Numbered from the stretch's first letter, positions 24,430 through 33,867 are shown. The stretch is 64,000 bases of DNA from Microbacterium sp. C7(2022) (GCF_028823665.1 NZ_JAPEHV010000004.1:62001-126000), one strand, 5' to 3'. Notes: generated from the letters alone by a model not told the origin. Numbers and translations: made by a program.

Positions 24430-24825
24430 CTAGCGTCGCTTCCCGTGACCGGGTAGCCCGGCGCTAGCGGCTCTGACATCACCACCCCTGGGAACTTTCC
24501 CAACCTCGCGTGTACGAAATGGAGGGAGCCCTCCCTTGCACCACGCTCCCGTCGCGCGGGATCGGTGCGGACGGAGATCGTCGCGGTCGGGGAGCAAGCG
24601 GGGAACTGTCCTGCCACACTCACGACACTTGAGAGATGTTGGCACAGGTTCATCGGCAGCTGTGGCAGCGCTCCGCCTCGCTTCCGCCTTCCGCTGTCTC
24701 GCGTCAACGGGATTGAGTCGAATCGCCTGACATACCGTGCCAGCGGGGGTGACGTGGGTCGCGAGATAACCTCCCTCTGCAGGAACGCTCGTTCCACAGC
24801 CTGGGCACCGCACAGGTTTCGCCAT
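24430..24825 (-). CDS. Small protein with two tandem zinc-ribbon-like units
   Basis: 131 residues from ATG 24825, which has GGGAGGG five bases upstream. Two units share the pattern CxxCGxxVP...L..H....G..C: the first is CPGCGTSVPAEGGYLATH with a Cys near residue 32, the second CRECGRTVP about 40 residues later with RPH and a WC pair. Each could bind one zinc through three Cys and one His. The C-terminal third is basic and without features. Nucleic-acid binding is possible but not shown. 24826-25061 contains no gene that can be supported. Confidence 0.55.
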   Translation of the reverse strand: MAKPVRCPGCGTSVPAEGGYLATHVTPAGTVCQAIRLNPVDARQRKAEARRSAATAADEPVPTSLKCRECGRTVPRLLPDRDDLRPHRSRATGAWCKGGLPPFRTREVGKVPRGGDVRAASAGLPGHGKRR

Positions 24826-25061
24826 CAACCCTCCCACTGCCAAGTATCGAGGACAAGCGGTGCTGATGCCATCGCCAGACCATGTGCTTCGACATAGACG
24901 CCCATCGCGAGGAGCAGATGCACGACGGTGTCAACGTGAGGCGTGACCGGATGGTTGGCACCCGCGATCCTGGCGTGGTGGTGCAGGGCGGGTCGCGCTG
25001 CTCGAGTCACCCGCGTGACCCGGGGACCTGCCCGCCACTGCGTCCCGCCCCCTCTCTCATA

Positions 25062-25256
25062 TCAAGCCGCCACGCTCGTCAAGTGATAGCCGCGGCACGC
25101 GTCGCATTCGTAGCAGCGCACCTCTCGGCGCCGAGACGGCTGCTGTGCTTCCTCGGCCAGCAGGCGCAGGGTGGTGACATTGTGGAGCGCCGACACCGCC
25201 TCGCGGTGATCGCGAAAGCGAACCTTGCGGCAGGTGTGGGATCGGTGCAAAGACAT
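25062..25256 (-). CDS. Small Cys-rich basic protein, 64 residues
   Basis: Start ATG 25256 follows GAAGGAAG; the longer frame upstream is noise. The sequence has HTCRKVRFRDHREAV, a helical middle rich in Leu and Arg, and the end RCYECDACRGYHLTS. The three Cys and the His near the end with the early Cys could form a zinc site. Similar short orphan proteins are familiar from actinobacterial genomes and phages, but no function is known. It lies in the mosaic stretch and stands alone. Confidence 0.55.
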   Translation of the reverse strand: MSLHRSHTCRKVRFRDHREAVSALHNVTTLRLLAEEAQQPSRRREVRCYECDACRGYHLTSVAA

Positions 25257-25386
25257 GTGGATCACTTCCTTCGTGCGAGGGCGGATGAAAGCCTGCGGGT
25301 CACGGCTTGCAGCAGTGCAACGGTCAGGCGGCGGTGCAACGGCGGGTGGGTCGAGCCACACCGCGGTGACTCGACCCCGCGACGGA

Positions 25387-26433
25387 TCACTCGATCGCGA
25401 GCGTCCAGTTCCCATCCGCGTTGACGCTCAGCACCGACGGCCCAGCTGACAGCGGGACGGTTCCTGAGTACGGACCGATCTCGTTCACCAGCAAGCCCAG
25501 GTTGAACAGCTCGGATGTCTCTTCGATCACGACGAAGTTGCGCTCGCCGTCGTGGGTCGCGGTCAACGCCCCTGCCCCGCCGTCATAGAGGAAGACGGCA
25601 TCTCCGGCGCCGGAGTCCGCGACCATCGGCGCCGAGCCCATCGGGCTGATGCGGATGGTCCATGCACCATCGGCGGTCACCTGCAGACGCGCGCCCTCGG
25701 CGAGTGAGTTGAGTCCCCATGCGGTCGTTCCCGCGTACGAACCGATCGTGTTGACCAGCAGCTCGCCCGTCGAGTCGTTCGAAGCGTCGAGTACCGAGAT
25801 CGCGAAATTGCGCTCGCCGTCGTGAGTTGCGACCACGATGCCGCCGGTCGATCCGTCGGGCAGAGTCAGCAGGGTGTCACCCGTTCCGGATTCCTCGACC
25901 GCCGCGAAGTCACCCCACTCGCCGTTCGCCCAGCCCGAGACACCGGCGTCTTCGGGCTCCTCGGCCGGCACCTCCTCGACTGTCTCCGGCTCCTCAGCAG
26001 CAGGCTCTGCGTCTTCGCTCTGTGCGACGACGGGCGCCGTGGTGTTCTCGTCGCTGGGAGCGCCTGAGTTTCCGCCGCCACCCAGGGCGCTGAGGCCGAT
26101 GCTCAACGCGAGGACGGCGCCGGTCACGATCCATGCGACCACCCGGTGCTTGCCATAGCCCTCAAGAGGACGCCCCAGCTTGTCGCGGGTTGCGCCGGCG
26201 AGCACCATGATCAGGTCGACGAGGATCCAGATGCCGAGCCCGCCGAACGTGATGAGCTTGAGGATGCCGGTTCCTACCTTCCCGAGGTAGAAGCGGTCGA
26301 CGCCGAACACGCCGAGCAACCATGCGAACAGCCAGGTCGCGATAAAGGACTTCGGTGGGGCCGCCGGCGGTGCCGCGGATGATGCGGCCATCGGTGCGGG
26401 CACCTGCGGGGCAGGCGTGTACGGGTCAGTCAT
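25387..26433 (-). CDS. TM2-domain membrane protein with a duplicated exported beta domain
   Basis: 348 residues. A Pro/Ala-rich N-terminus is followed by a TM2 domain (residues about 28-85: [27 protein letters not shown]..., the Gly-Asp-Arg-Phe-Tyr-Leu-Gly hallmark), a third membrane helix, an acidic Glu/Pro linker, then an outside part of about 190 residues made of two related units. Each unit contains [18 protein letters not shown] and a W(T/A)I ending, suggesting a gene-internal duplication. Function is not known; surface sensing or adhesion is a guess. It lies 42 bp from the lipoprotein gene upstream and may share its transcript. Confidence 0.78.
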   Translation of the reverse strand: MTDPYTPAPQVPAPMAASSAAPPAAPPKSFIATWLFAWLLGVFGVDRFYLGKVGTGILKLITFGGLGIWILVDLIMVLAGATRDKLGRPLEGYGKHRVVAWIVTGAVLALSIGLSALGGGGNSGAPSDENTTAPVVAQSEDAEPAAEEPETVEEVPAEEPEDAGVSGWANGEWGDFAAVEESGTGDTLLTLPDGSTGGIVVATHDGERNFAISVLDASNDSTGELLVNTIGSYAGTTAWGLNSLAEGARLQVTADGAWTIRISPMGSAPMVADSGAGDAVFLYDGGAGALTATHDGERNFVVIEETSELFNLGLLVNEIGPYSGTVPLSAGPSVLSVNADGNWTLAIE

Positions 26434-26475
26434 TGTTCATTCTCCTTGGTGTGGGTGAAGTGGCAGCGAGCGGGC

Positions 26476-27108
26476 TCAGTACGCCCACTCCCACCCGTTG
26501 CTGGCGCCCATCGTCAAGACGACGGCGCCGTGGTCGGTGGGAAGGTCAAGAACGATCCAGCCCGAGACGCTCTGCGCGGGGCCGATGTCGGAAGGCAGCT
26601 GGTCGCTGGCATCCATGCACCACAGGCCGGTACCCATGGGGTCGTTCACGCGCTTGTCGTCGGCGTCGAACGCTTGCCAACCCCACTCGGAGAACGACAC
26701 CGTGCCGATCTCGTCCTGTGCGAGTTCCGGAGTCGTTTCGATATTGAGGTGGATGCCGACGAGGTGCCCGTTCTCCGCCGAATCGGCGTACTCGCTGGTG
26801 CAGTCGATGTCGACCACGATGTCGGTGACTGCGAACTGCGCGGCCGTGACGTCACTGTCGCCGAGCGTGATGCCGGCCAGCTGCCCGACCTCTTTGACGA
26901 GATTCCCGCGGTCATTGATGATGCGTTCGCCGTACGTCGCGTCGTCGGCGAGGTCATCAGTCGGTGTCGGCGTCGCAGAGGGAGTTGCAGTCGCGACAGG
27001 CGCAGTCTCCGGAAGATGATCCGGGTCGGGCGCAGCCTGCCCCGCGGAACAGCCGGTCAGCGTCATCCCGGCCACTACGGCCAGCGGGAGCAAGAGTGAA
27101 GTTCGCAT
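26476..27108 (-). CDS. Putative lipoprotein
   Basis: 210 residues. Start ATG 27108 has AAAGGA upstream. The signal peptide ends with the lipobox LTGC, then a Thr/Pro/Ala-rich linker leads to a soluble domain with two internal Cys (DCTSEY, LWCMDAS) that could form a disulphide outside the cell. No family recognised. It precedes the TM2 gene on the same strand. 27109-27282 is a short divergent region between it and the defence island. Confidence 0.72.
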   Translation of the reverse strand: MRTSLLLPLAVVAGMTLTGCSAGQAAPDPDHLPETAPVATATPSATPTPTDDLADDATYGERIINDRGNLVKEVGQLAGITLGDSDVTAAQFAVTDIVVDIDCTSEYADSAENGHLVGIHLNIETTPELAQDEIGTVSFSEWGWQAFDADDKRVNDPMGTGLWCMDASDQLPSDIGPAQSVSGWIVLDLPTDHGAVVLTMGASNGWEWAY

Positions 27109-27282
27109 TGTCAGTCCTTTCTCGGAGCGAGCGGACGGACCGTCCCCAGTAGGTCCGTCCGCTCCGACGAGCTGATTCGTTCGTCGCGGAGCAAACGTAC
27201 GGAAACTGCGCTGCCCGGCTGAGGACTCATCTGATAACCCCACTTATCGCATCCAGTTGGCCTGACGAGCATCCATCCGCGC

Positions 27283-27288
27283 TAGCGT
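27283..27288 (+). promoter_or_regulatory. -10 box of the defence-island transcript
   Basis: TAGCGT, seven bases, then ATG 27296. The GTG at 27287 lies within the box, so the ATG is the better start. Confidence 0.45.
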
Positions 27289-27295
27289 GGCCACC

Positions 27296-29308
27296 ATGAT
27301 CACCGCGAGTACCGACCTGCGAGAGGCAGAGGGGCGTCCGGCCCTTCGGCTCTCACTGTCAGACGTCGCTGCGCTCGCGAAGGTGCGCCGGCCGGTGGCC
27401 TCGGTGTGGCGCACTCGCTTCGCGACAGGGGAAGATGCCTTCCCCGCGCCGATCACTCGCCGCTCTGGTGTTCCGCTCTTCGATGCGGCCGAAGTAGCCG
27501 ATTGGCTCATCCGCACGGGGCACGGCAACAACCCCGAAGCACGCGCTGATGCTGCCGCCTCGGCCACGCCCGCCGACTTCGAGTGGGCCGATGAAGAGCA
27601 TGTGGCCGAACTCGACGCGCTCATCGTGCTCGCGAGCCATCTTGATGCTTTGACGGGAGTCGACCCGACCGAACTGCGCCGGGGCGCCCGCGACATGGAC
27701 CCGGACGACGCCTTCCTCACCCGTGAGGTCTCGAAGCACCTTGAGCGGGAGCAGGGGTGGACGACATACGCGGATGCCCTGATTGACGCTGCGTACTCGC
27801 CCGAGGGCGCCCTCGAGTTCTCCCGCACTCGCCTCGCCGCAACGACTGCCGCAGATGGCTCGGCGGGCGCTCTCGCAGAGACTGCTCTTGACCTGTTCGT
27901 CGATGCGACGAGATCGCTCGTTCAGCAGTCGGCTGCGACGTGCCTGGTGATCGATCGAGGCATCGATGAGAGCACCGCCGTGCGCACCGCCACGGGTCTT
28001 GCCGAGGATGTCGCGGTCTCGGTCGCGCCGTCCCGCCGGGAACGCAGCATCCGGCGCCACCTTTTCGGCTCCCGCGTGTGGATCGATGACCACATCGACG
28101 GCGGGGCCCCGGCAGTGCGGATCGCACGCGTACCGGGCGTACCTGGCGACAGTGTCGAGCGGATGCTCGCGGATGCCGATGACGTCGCCCTCTCTCTCCG
28201 CAGCGACGATGTGGCGGTGATCATCGGGCCGGCTCGCGCGCTGATCGACGCGTTGCCTCCCGATGTTCGAGCGTCTCGCGACGACGTTCTGCGGTCAGGG
28301 CGGCTCCGAGCGGCCGTGCGCTTGCCGCACGGCCTGGCGACCGCAGCGGCGCGGGAGCCGCTCGCGTTGTGGATTCTCGGCCCTACCGTCGGCGATGTTC
28401 CGCGCGGCGACCGAGTGACAGCGGTCGCCGATCTCATTGATCACGAGCTCACGGACGCGACGCGCGCCGACCTCGTCAGTGACGTGCTCGCGGGGATGGG
28501 CAGCCGCGCCGACGCTATGGCACGCACGTTCCGGTTCGCTCGCCTCGTCCGCACCGCGTCTCTGCTCGCGCGATCGGGTGCGCTCCTTCCCGCGCGCACA
28601 GCGCAGGCGACTTCCCAGACTCGGGCCGCGACGCTCGCCGCCCGCCTGGACGCCGCTGAGCGAATCGCCGGGTCTGACTTGCCGAAGAGCATCGCCCCCA
28701 TCAGCGGGGACGCAAGCGCCGTGGCCCCCGCGATCCTCGGCGACCTGGTGTCGCAGCGCCACGCACGGATCGTGCCGGGGACAAGACTCGCGCCCGAGCA
28801 CCTCGGCGACACCGGTCTGATCGTCATCACCGCCGAGAACCTGGGTAGCGAGCGCCCCAATCGCGGGCGCATCGATCCATTGGTGTTCGCACAACAGCAT
28901 CCCTCGGCGCAGCTCTCCCGCCCCGGGGACGTCATCTTTCGCACCGCGCCGACGGCGATGGCATGGGTCGATCACGAGGGCTCGCATGTCGTTGCCTACC
29001 CCGCGCGCACCCTCCGGATCACCGCCGCCGACCCCGGCGGGCTCGTCCCCGAACTGGTCGCCGCCGACATCGCCACCCAACCCTCCGGGCCTGGTGCTTG
29101 GAAGCGGTGGATGCTGCGCCGGGTCGCCCCCGCGGCCATCGCGCCGCTTCGCAGCGCCCTCGCGGACATCACAGCCGCTCGCTCCGAACTCGAGAGCCGC
29201 GTCGCGAACCTGGACCACTACATCGATACGCTGACAGCGGCCGTGGCTGCCGGCGCCGTGACATTGACCGACCGGGATGCCGCGCCCGCGGCATCCGACA
29301 TGCAGTAA
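27296..29308 (+). CDS. Fusion of an HTH domain, a degenerate HsdM-like core and an HsdS-like specificity domain
   Basis: 670 residues. Residues about 15-75 look like a MerR/excisionase-type winged helix (LSLSDVAALAKVRRPVASVW, then PLFDAAEVADWL). The middle (about 210-390) follows N6-adenine methylase layout, with GRLRAAVRLPHGL...ALWILG matching the HsdM strand LPxxLF...VWF, but the DPACGSG and NPPF motifs are absent, so it should not methylate. The C-terminal third has a target-recognition-type region (RIVPGTRLAPEHLGDTGLIVITAENL, LSRPGDVIFRT) and an end helix (ELESRVANLDHYIDTLTAAV) like the HsdS spacer. It lies 8 bp before hsdM, so a role in the type I system is likely: regulator, alternative specificity subunit or decoy. 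Confidence 0.65.
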   Translation: MITASTDLREAEGRPALRLSLSDVAALAKVRRPVASVWRTRFATGEDAFPAPITRRSGVPLFDAAEVADWLIRTGHGNNPEARADAAASATPADFEWADEEHVAELDALIVLASHLDALTGVDPTELRRGARDMDPDDAFLTREVSKHLEREQGWTTYADALIDAAYSPEGALEFSRTRLAATTAADGSAGALAETALDLFVDATRSLVQQSAATCLVIDRGIDESTAVRTATGLAEDVAVSVAPSRRERSIRRHLFGSRVWIDDHIDGGAPAVRIARVPGVPGDSVERMLADADDVALSLRSDDVAVIIGPARALIDALPPDVRASRDDVLRSGRLRAAVRLPHGLATAAAREPLALWILGPTVGDVPRGDRVTAVADLIDHELTDATRADLVSDVLAGMGSRADAMARTFRFARLVRTASLLARSGALLPARTAQATSQTRAATLAARLDAAERIAGSDLPKSIAPISGDASAVAPAILGDLVSQRHARIVPGTRLAPEHLGDTGLIVITAENLGSERPNRGRIDPLVFAQQHPSAQLSRPGDVIFRTAPTAMAWVDHEGSHVVAYPARTLRITAADPGGLVPELVAADIATQPSGPGAWKRWMLRRVAPAAIAPLRSALADITAARSELESRVANLDHYIDTLTAAVAAGAVTLTDRDAAPAASDMQ

Positions 29309-29316
29309 GGAAGCAC

Positions 29317-30927
29317 ATGCCCCGCACACCGAAAGCCGCACCGCAGGCGCCGTCGACGATGAAAGAGCTGAAGGACACGCTCTGGAAGGCTGCCGACAAG
29401 CTGCGCGGCTCGATGGATGCATCGCAGTACAAGGACGTCATCCTCGGGCTCGTGTTCTTGAAGTATGTGTCGGATGCCTTCGACGAGCGCCGCGCGGCTA
29501 TTCGCGCCGAGCTTGCCGCCGATGGCTATGACGATGAGCAGATCGCCGAGCTGATCGACGACACCGACGAGTACACCGGGCGCGGCGTGTTCTGGGTGCC
29601 CGCGAACGCGCGATGGGGGTTCCTCGCCGAGAACGCGAAGGGGTTCGGTCCGTCGATGGATGGTCCGGAGAAGTCCATCGGCGCGCTGATTGATGAGGCG
29701 ATGGATGCCGTCATGCACGCCAATCCGTCGCTCGCGGGGACCCTTCCCCGCATCTTCAATCGCGACAGTGTCGATCAGCGCCGACTCGGTGAGCTGCTCG
29801 ACCTGCTGAATTCGGCGCGCTTCTCGGGCCAGGGCCAGTCGGGCGAGAGTGGAAAGCGCGCCCGCGATCTGCTGGGCGAGGTGTACGAATACTTTCTCGA
29901 GAAGTTCGCCGCTGCCGAAGGCAAGCGGGGCGGTGAGTTCTACACGCCTGCCGGTGTGGTTCGCGTGCTCGTCGAGTTGCTGCAGCCGACCCATGGACGT
30001 GTCTATGACCCGGCGTGCGGGTCGGGCGGTATGTTCGTGCAGGCCGAGAAGTTCATCGATGCCCACCACGGTGAGGGCTCTGACATCTCGGTGTACGGGC
30101 AGGAGCTCAACGAGCGCACGTGGCGCATGGCGAAGATGAACCTCGCGATCCATGGCCTGTCGGGCAACCTTGGGCCGCGATGGGGCGACACCTTCGCCCG
30201 CGACCTGCACCCCGACCTGCAGGCAGACTTCGTGATGGCGAACCCGCCGTTCAACATCAAGGACTGGGCGCGCAACGAAGAAGACCCGCGCTGGCGCTTC
30301 GGTGTGCCGCCAGCCGGCAACGCGAACTATGCGTGGATCCAGCACATCCTCTCGAAGCTTGCCCCGGGTGGGCAGGCCGGTGTCGTCATGGCCAACGGCT
30401 CGATGTCGTCGAACTCGGGCGGGGAGGGCAAGATCCGCGCCGAGATCGTCGAGGCCGACCTCGTGTCGTGCATGGTTGCGCTGCCGACCCAGCTGTTCCG
30501 GTCGACCGGCATTCCGGTGTGCGTCTGGTTCTTCGCGAAGGACAAGGGTGCGCGAGCAGGCGAGGTGCTGTTCATTGACGCCCGCAACCTCGGCCACATG
30601 GTCGACCGCGCCGAGCGTGCCCTGTCCGACGAGGACATCGCTCGGATCGCGGGGACGTTCCACGCATGGCGAGGAGTCGATTCGGATGCCGCGCCCGAAG
30701 AATACGCGGACGTGCCGGGCTTCTGCTATTCGGCGTCACTCGCCGAGATCAAGGCCGCCGATTACGCACTGACGCCGGGTCGCTACGTCGGCGCAGCAGA
30801 GGCGGAGGACGACGGCGAGCCGATCGAAGAGAAGCTCGCGCGCCTGCGGGCCGAGCTCGAGGCGCACTTCGTCGAGTCGGCGCGGCTGGCTGAGGTCGTG
30901 CGTGAACAACTCGCGAGGGTTTCATGA
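29317..30927 (+). CDS. hsdM: Type I restriction-modification methyltransferase subunit HsdM
   Basis: N6-adenine methyltransferase; with two HsdM and one HsdS it protects host DNA. The start ATG 29317 has AAGGAAG upstream; the frame is open back to 28963 but inside the previous gene. The 536-residue protein has the N-terminal helical domain (LKDTLWKAADKLRGSMDASQYK, LGLVFLKYVSDAFDERR), AdoMet motif DPACGSG at 231-237, and catalytic NPPF at 309-312. Overlaps hsdS by ATGA. Confidence 0.95.
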   Translation: MPRTPKAAPQAPSTMKELKDTLWKAADKLRGSMDASQYKDVILGLVFLKYVSDAFDERRAAIRAELAADGYDDEQIAELIDDTDEYTGRGVFWVPANARWGFLAENAKGFGPSMDGPEKSIGALIDEAMDAVMHANPSLAGTLPRIFNRDSVDQRRLGELLDLLNSARFSGQGQSGESGKRARDLLGEVYEYFLEKFAAAEGKRGGEFYTPAGVVRVLVELLQPTHGRVYDPACGSGGMFVQAEKFIDAHHGEGSDISVYGQELNERTWRMAKMNLAIHGLSGNLGPRWGDTFARDLHPDLQADFVMANPPFNIKDWARNEEDPRWRFGVPPAGNANYAWIQHILSKLAPGGQAGVVMANGSMSSNSGGEGKIRAEIVEADLVSCMVALPTQLFRSTGIPVCVWFFAKDKGARAGEVLFIDARNLGHMVDRAERALSDEDIARIAGTFHAWRGVDSDAAPEEYADVPGFCYSASLAEIKAADYALTPGRYVGAAEAEDDGEPIEEKLARLRAELEAHFVESARLAEVVREQLARVS

Positions 30928-32087
30928 ACGCGCTTCCTGATGGATGGACCCGCCGACGCGTGGAGGAGTTGGTGCGGGTAACTCGAGGAGCTTCCCCGCG
31001 ACCCATCAACGATTGGATCGCGCACGAAGGTACTCCGTGGGTCAAGATCTCCGATGCCACCGCCTCACGCGCGCGCGTGATCAGCGCAACTCGAGAGTTT
31101 ATTCGAAACGAGGGACGGGCCCGGAGCGTAGTCGTGCATCCAGGCGATCTGATCGTCTCGAACAGCGCTACACCCGGGATTCCTCGATTTATGGGGATCG
31201 AGGCATGCATTCACGACGGTTGGCTCTTGCTCCGCGACCTTCGCGGGCTCGATCCGTCTTTTATGTACTACACGATCGAGAACGATCGATCATTGCTCTT
31301 GGAGCAGGGCAACGGGTCCATCTTCACGAATCTCAAGACGGAGATCCTGAAGCGGCATCAAATCGCGGTCCCCCCATTGGCTGAGCAGCAGGCGATCGCC
31401 GAGGTGCTGAGCGCCCTCGACGACAAGATCGCCGCCAACACGGCCCTCGCCGAGCGAGCCGATGAACTCATGCACCGCACCTTCAGGAGCATGACCGCGG
31501 CCAGCGAGGTTCCGCTCTCGGGCACTGCGGATTTCGTCAACGGAAAGGCTTTCACGAAAGGCGCGAGCGGAACCGGTCGCGTGGTGGTGAGGATCGCGGA
31601 GCTCAACGGGGGTATAAGCGGGTCGACGGTGTTCTCCGATGCGATTGTCGACGACAAGCACGTGGCACGGCCTGGAGACATTCTGTTTGCCTGGTCTGGT
31701 TCACTGACTCTTCACCGTTGGTTCCGTGACGAGGCAATCGTTAACCAGCACATCTTCAAGGTGATCCCGCGAGATAGATATCCCGCATGGCTCGTGTACG
31801 AGCTGGTGAGGCAGAAGCTCGTCGACTTCAAGGCGATCGCCGCTGACAAAGCCACCACCATGGGTCACATTCAGCGACACCACCTCGACGAGGTCGTGGG
31901 GATTCCCTTCTCGAGCGAGGTCGACCGTCTGAACCCGCTGATGTCCGCGCTCTGGGGTGCGGCGCTGAACGCCGAGCAAGAGTCGCGCACGCTCGCGGCA
32001 ACCCGCGATGCGCTGCTTCCGCAGCTCATGTCGGGGAAGCTGCGCGTGCGCGATGCTGAGGAAGCGGCATCCGCCGCTGGGGTCTGA
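30924..32087 (+). CDS. hsdS: Type I restriction-modification specificity subunit HsdS
   Basis: DNA-recognition subunit. The 387-residue protein has two target-recognition domains. The first begins LPDGWTRRRVEELVRVTRG and is closed by the conserved spacer helix PPLAEQQAIAEVLSALDDKIAAN near residue 150; the second starts about residue 195 (VPLSGTADFVNGKAF) and ends with the shorter spacer near RDALLPQLMSGKLRV. Both halves are full length, so a bipartite target is expected, but its sequence cannot be predicted here. Base composition is slightly lower in GC than its neighbours, as usual for exchangeable specificity genes. Confidence 0.94.
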   Translation: MNALPDGWTRRRVEELVRVTRGASPRPINDWIAHEGTPWVKISDATASRARVISATREFIRNEGRARSVVVHPGDLIVSNSATPGIPRFMGIEACIHDGWLLLRDLRGLDPSFMYYTIENDRSLLLEQGNGSIFTNLKTEILKRHQIAVPPLAEQQAIAEVLSALDDKIAANTALAERADELMHRTFRSMTAASEVPLSGTADFVNGKAFTKGASGTGRVVVRIAELNGGISGSTVFSDAIVDDKHVARPGDILFAWSGSLTLHRWFRDEAIVNQHIFKVIPRDRYPAWLVYELVRQKLVDFKAIAADKATTMGHIQRHHLDEVVGIPFSSEVDRLNPLMSALWGAALNAEQESRTLAATRDALLPQLMSGKLRVRDAEEAASAAGV

Positions 32088-32130
32088 TCCACACTTTCAA
32101 CACAACTGTTCGTCTGGGGAAAGGGAAAGC

Positions 32131-32643
32131 ATGGGGGTTCTGCTTGAGGTCGCTGTCGAATACGACAAAGACTGGACGGTCTGGTGGTGGGTCGGCGCGG
32201 CCGTGATCGGCGCGTTGGCGGTGGCGCTCGCTGCGACCGCCCCGACGCTGTGGGGCGTCATCGATGATCACGAGAATGAGGGCGGTCGCGGCGCGCTGCT
32301 GATGCGAATCCTTCTGAGCATTGCGGGGATCGCCGCTCTTGTCGTGCTTGTCGTTCTCCCCGGAACGATGATGAGGCACATCGAGATCCACTCGCACGTA
32401 TGGTGGGTCGTCTTCGGCTGGGGACTCGCTGCGGTGTTCCTCTGGTGGGCGGGGTCAGCCTGGTACACCCGCTGGCTGGCGTGGGTACCCGCGATCGCGA
32501 TCGGCGCCGGAGTGATCGTCGGCGCCGGCAACGACGCGTTGCATCGCCTGGCCTCGTGGATTCCGATGGCCGCGGGCACCTTGCTCACGCTCATCGTTGT
32601 GGGCGTGGTGGCATTGGTCCTCTACAACAAGGCGCAGGACTGA
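32131..32643 (+). CDS. Polytopic membrane protein embedded in the type I island
   Basis: 170 residues from ATG 32131, preceded by GGGAAAGGGAAAG; the frame before it overlaps hsdS. About five hydrophobic segments alternate with short loops, starting WWWVGAAVIGALAVALAA and ending LLTLIVVGVVALVLY. No recognised family. It begins 43 bp after hsdS and is followed by the exonuclease gene after 3 bp. Its place between hsdS and hsdR suggests a membrane part of an accessory module; direct involvement in restriction is not shown. Confidence 0.68.
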   Translation: MGVLLEVAVEYDKDWTVWWWVGAAVIGALAVALAATAPTLWGVIDDHENEGGRGALLMRILLSIAGIAALVVLVVLPGTMMRHIEIHSHVWWVVFGWGLAAVFLWWAGSAWYTRWLAWVPAIAIGAGVIVGAGNDALHRLASWIPMAAGTLLTLIVVGVVALVLYNKAQD

Positions 32644-32646
32644 ACC

Positions 32647-33867
32647 GTGGGTTTCGCAGTAGTCGACTTTGAGACCACCGGCATCCTGCCGTCTTACCAT
32701 CACCGCGTCGTCGAGATCGGCGTGACGCACGTCGAAGACGATGGCACGGTTACCGCGCGGTGGGAAACGCTGATCAACCCGGAACGCGACCTCGGACCGC
32801 AGCACATCCACGGCATCCGCGCTGCGGACATTCTTGATGCGCCCGTCTTCAGTGACATCGCGGCTGAGTTCGCCGACCTCTTGCGCGGCCGCGTGTTCGC
32901 CGCCCACAACGCGGCATTCGACCTGCGATTCCTGCGGGCTGAGTTCGAACGCGCGGGGTATCGACTTGAAGGCGACGCGCCGAGCATGTGCACAATGAGG
33001 CTCGGCGAGAACTTCGGCCTCGGTGCCTCCGGGTCTCTCGCGCACGCATGCGCGACACATTCCATCGAGCTCGCCCACGCGCACAGCGCTGGGTCGGATT
33101 CGTTCGCTGCGGCGCAGCTTCTCTCGCACTACCAGCGCTCGAGCGCCACCTGGCCGGGTTGGGGTGACTACTGGGCCAGTGCCGCCGCCGCGGGTCGTGC
33201 CTACCGGTACCCGGTGGGCACGCCGACCGGCGTGCTCGGCAAGCCGCGCTCTGAAGCATCCGCTGCTCCGGCAAGCTTTCTCGAACGCATCTCAACCGAT
33301 GCTGTGCGCGAGACGGTCGATGGGGCCGCGGCCGAGTACTTGGCGCTCCTTGACCGATGCCTGCTCGACGGGTTCATCTCGACGTCAGAAGGCGCGCAAC
33401 TGGCCGAGGTTGCTGGAGAGCTCGGACTTGCCCGCGCCGCGATCGACGGCATTCACCGCGACTACTTTGTTGACCTGGAGCGTCGAGCGTGGGCGGATGG
33501 CGTCCTCACCGACGACGAGCGCGCAGACCTGCGAGCAGTGGGCGCATTACTCCAGCTCGATGAAGCGTCGATCGCTGCTGCCATCGACGATGAGCCGCCC
33601 GCGGCGGCCGCCGACTTGGAGAGAGCCGGACACTTCGAGGTGCCCGACGGTGCCGTCATCGTTCTCACCGGAGACATGGCGCGGGAGCGGTCGTACTGGG
33701 AAGCCGCTCTGCGCTCCCGTGGGTATGTGCCGCATCCGACGGTCACGAAGAAGGTCGCGCTCGTTGTCGCCGCCGACCCCGACTCTCTGTCTGGCAAGGC
33801 GAAGAAGGCGCGTGAGTACGGAATCCCGATCGTCGGCGAGAGCTGGCTTGAGGGCTTCCTCGCCTGA
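32647..33867 (+). CDS. DEDD exonuclease with TerB-like middle and C-terminal BRCT domain
   Basis: 406 residues. Residues 1-165 form a DnaQ-type 3'-5' exonuclease: DFETTG (Asp and Glu ligands), the VFAAHNAAFDLRFL motif and the last motif around HAHSAGSDS. Residues about 225-305 (LLDRCLLDGFISTSEGAQLAEVAGEL, WADGVLTDDERADL) resemble a TerB-type acidic helical domain. Residues about 335-406 match a BRCT domain (VIVLTGDMARERSYWEAALRSRG ... IPIVGESWLEGF). DnaQ-BRCT proteins occur as repair or polymerase III epsilon-like factors; here the gene sits inside a type I restriction locus, so it may process broken DNA. GTG start; no strong ribosome-binding site, so coupling with the membrane gene is likely. 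Confidence 0.8.
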   Translation: MGFAVVDFETTGILPSYHHRVVEIGVTHVEDDGTVTARWETLINPERDLGPQHIHGIRAADILDAPVFSDIAAEFADLLRGRVFAAHNAAFDLRFLRAEFERAGYRLEGDAPSMCTMRLGENFGLGASGSLAHACATHSIELAHAHSAGSDSFAAAQLLSHYQRSSATWPGWGDYWASAAAAGRAYRYPVGTPTGVLGKPRSEASAAPASFLERISTDAVRETVDGAAAEYLALLDRCLLDGFISTSEGAQLAEVAGELGLARAAIDGIHRDYFVDLERRAWADGVLTDDERADLRAVGALLQLDEASIAAAIDDEPPAAAADLERAGHFEVPDGAVIVLTGDMARERSYWEAALRSRGYVPHPTVTKKVALVVAADPDSLSGKAKKAREYGIPIVGESWLEGFLA

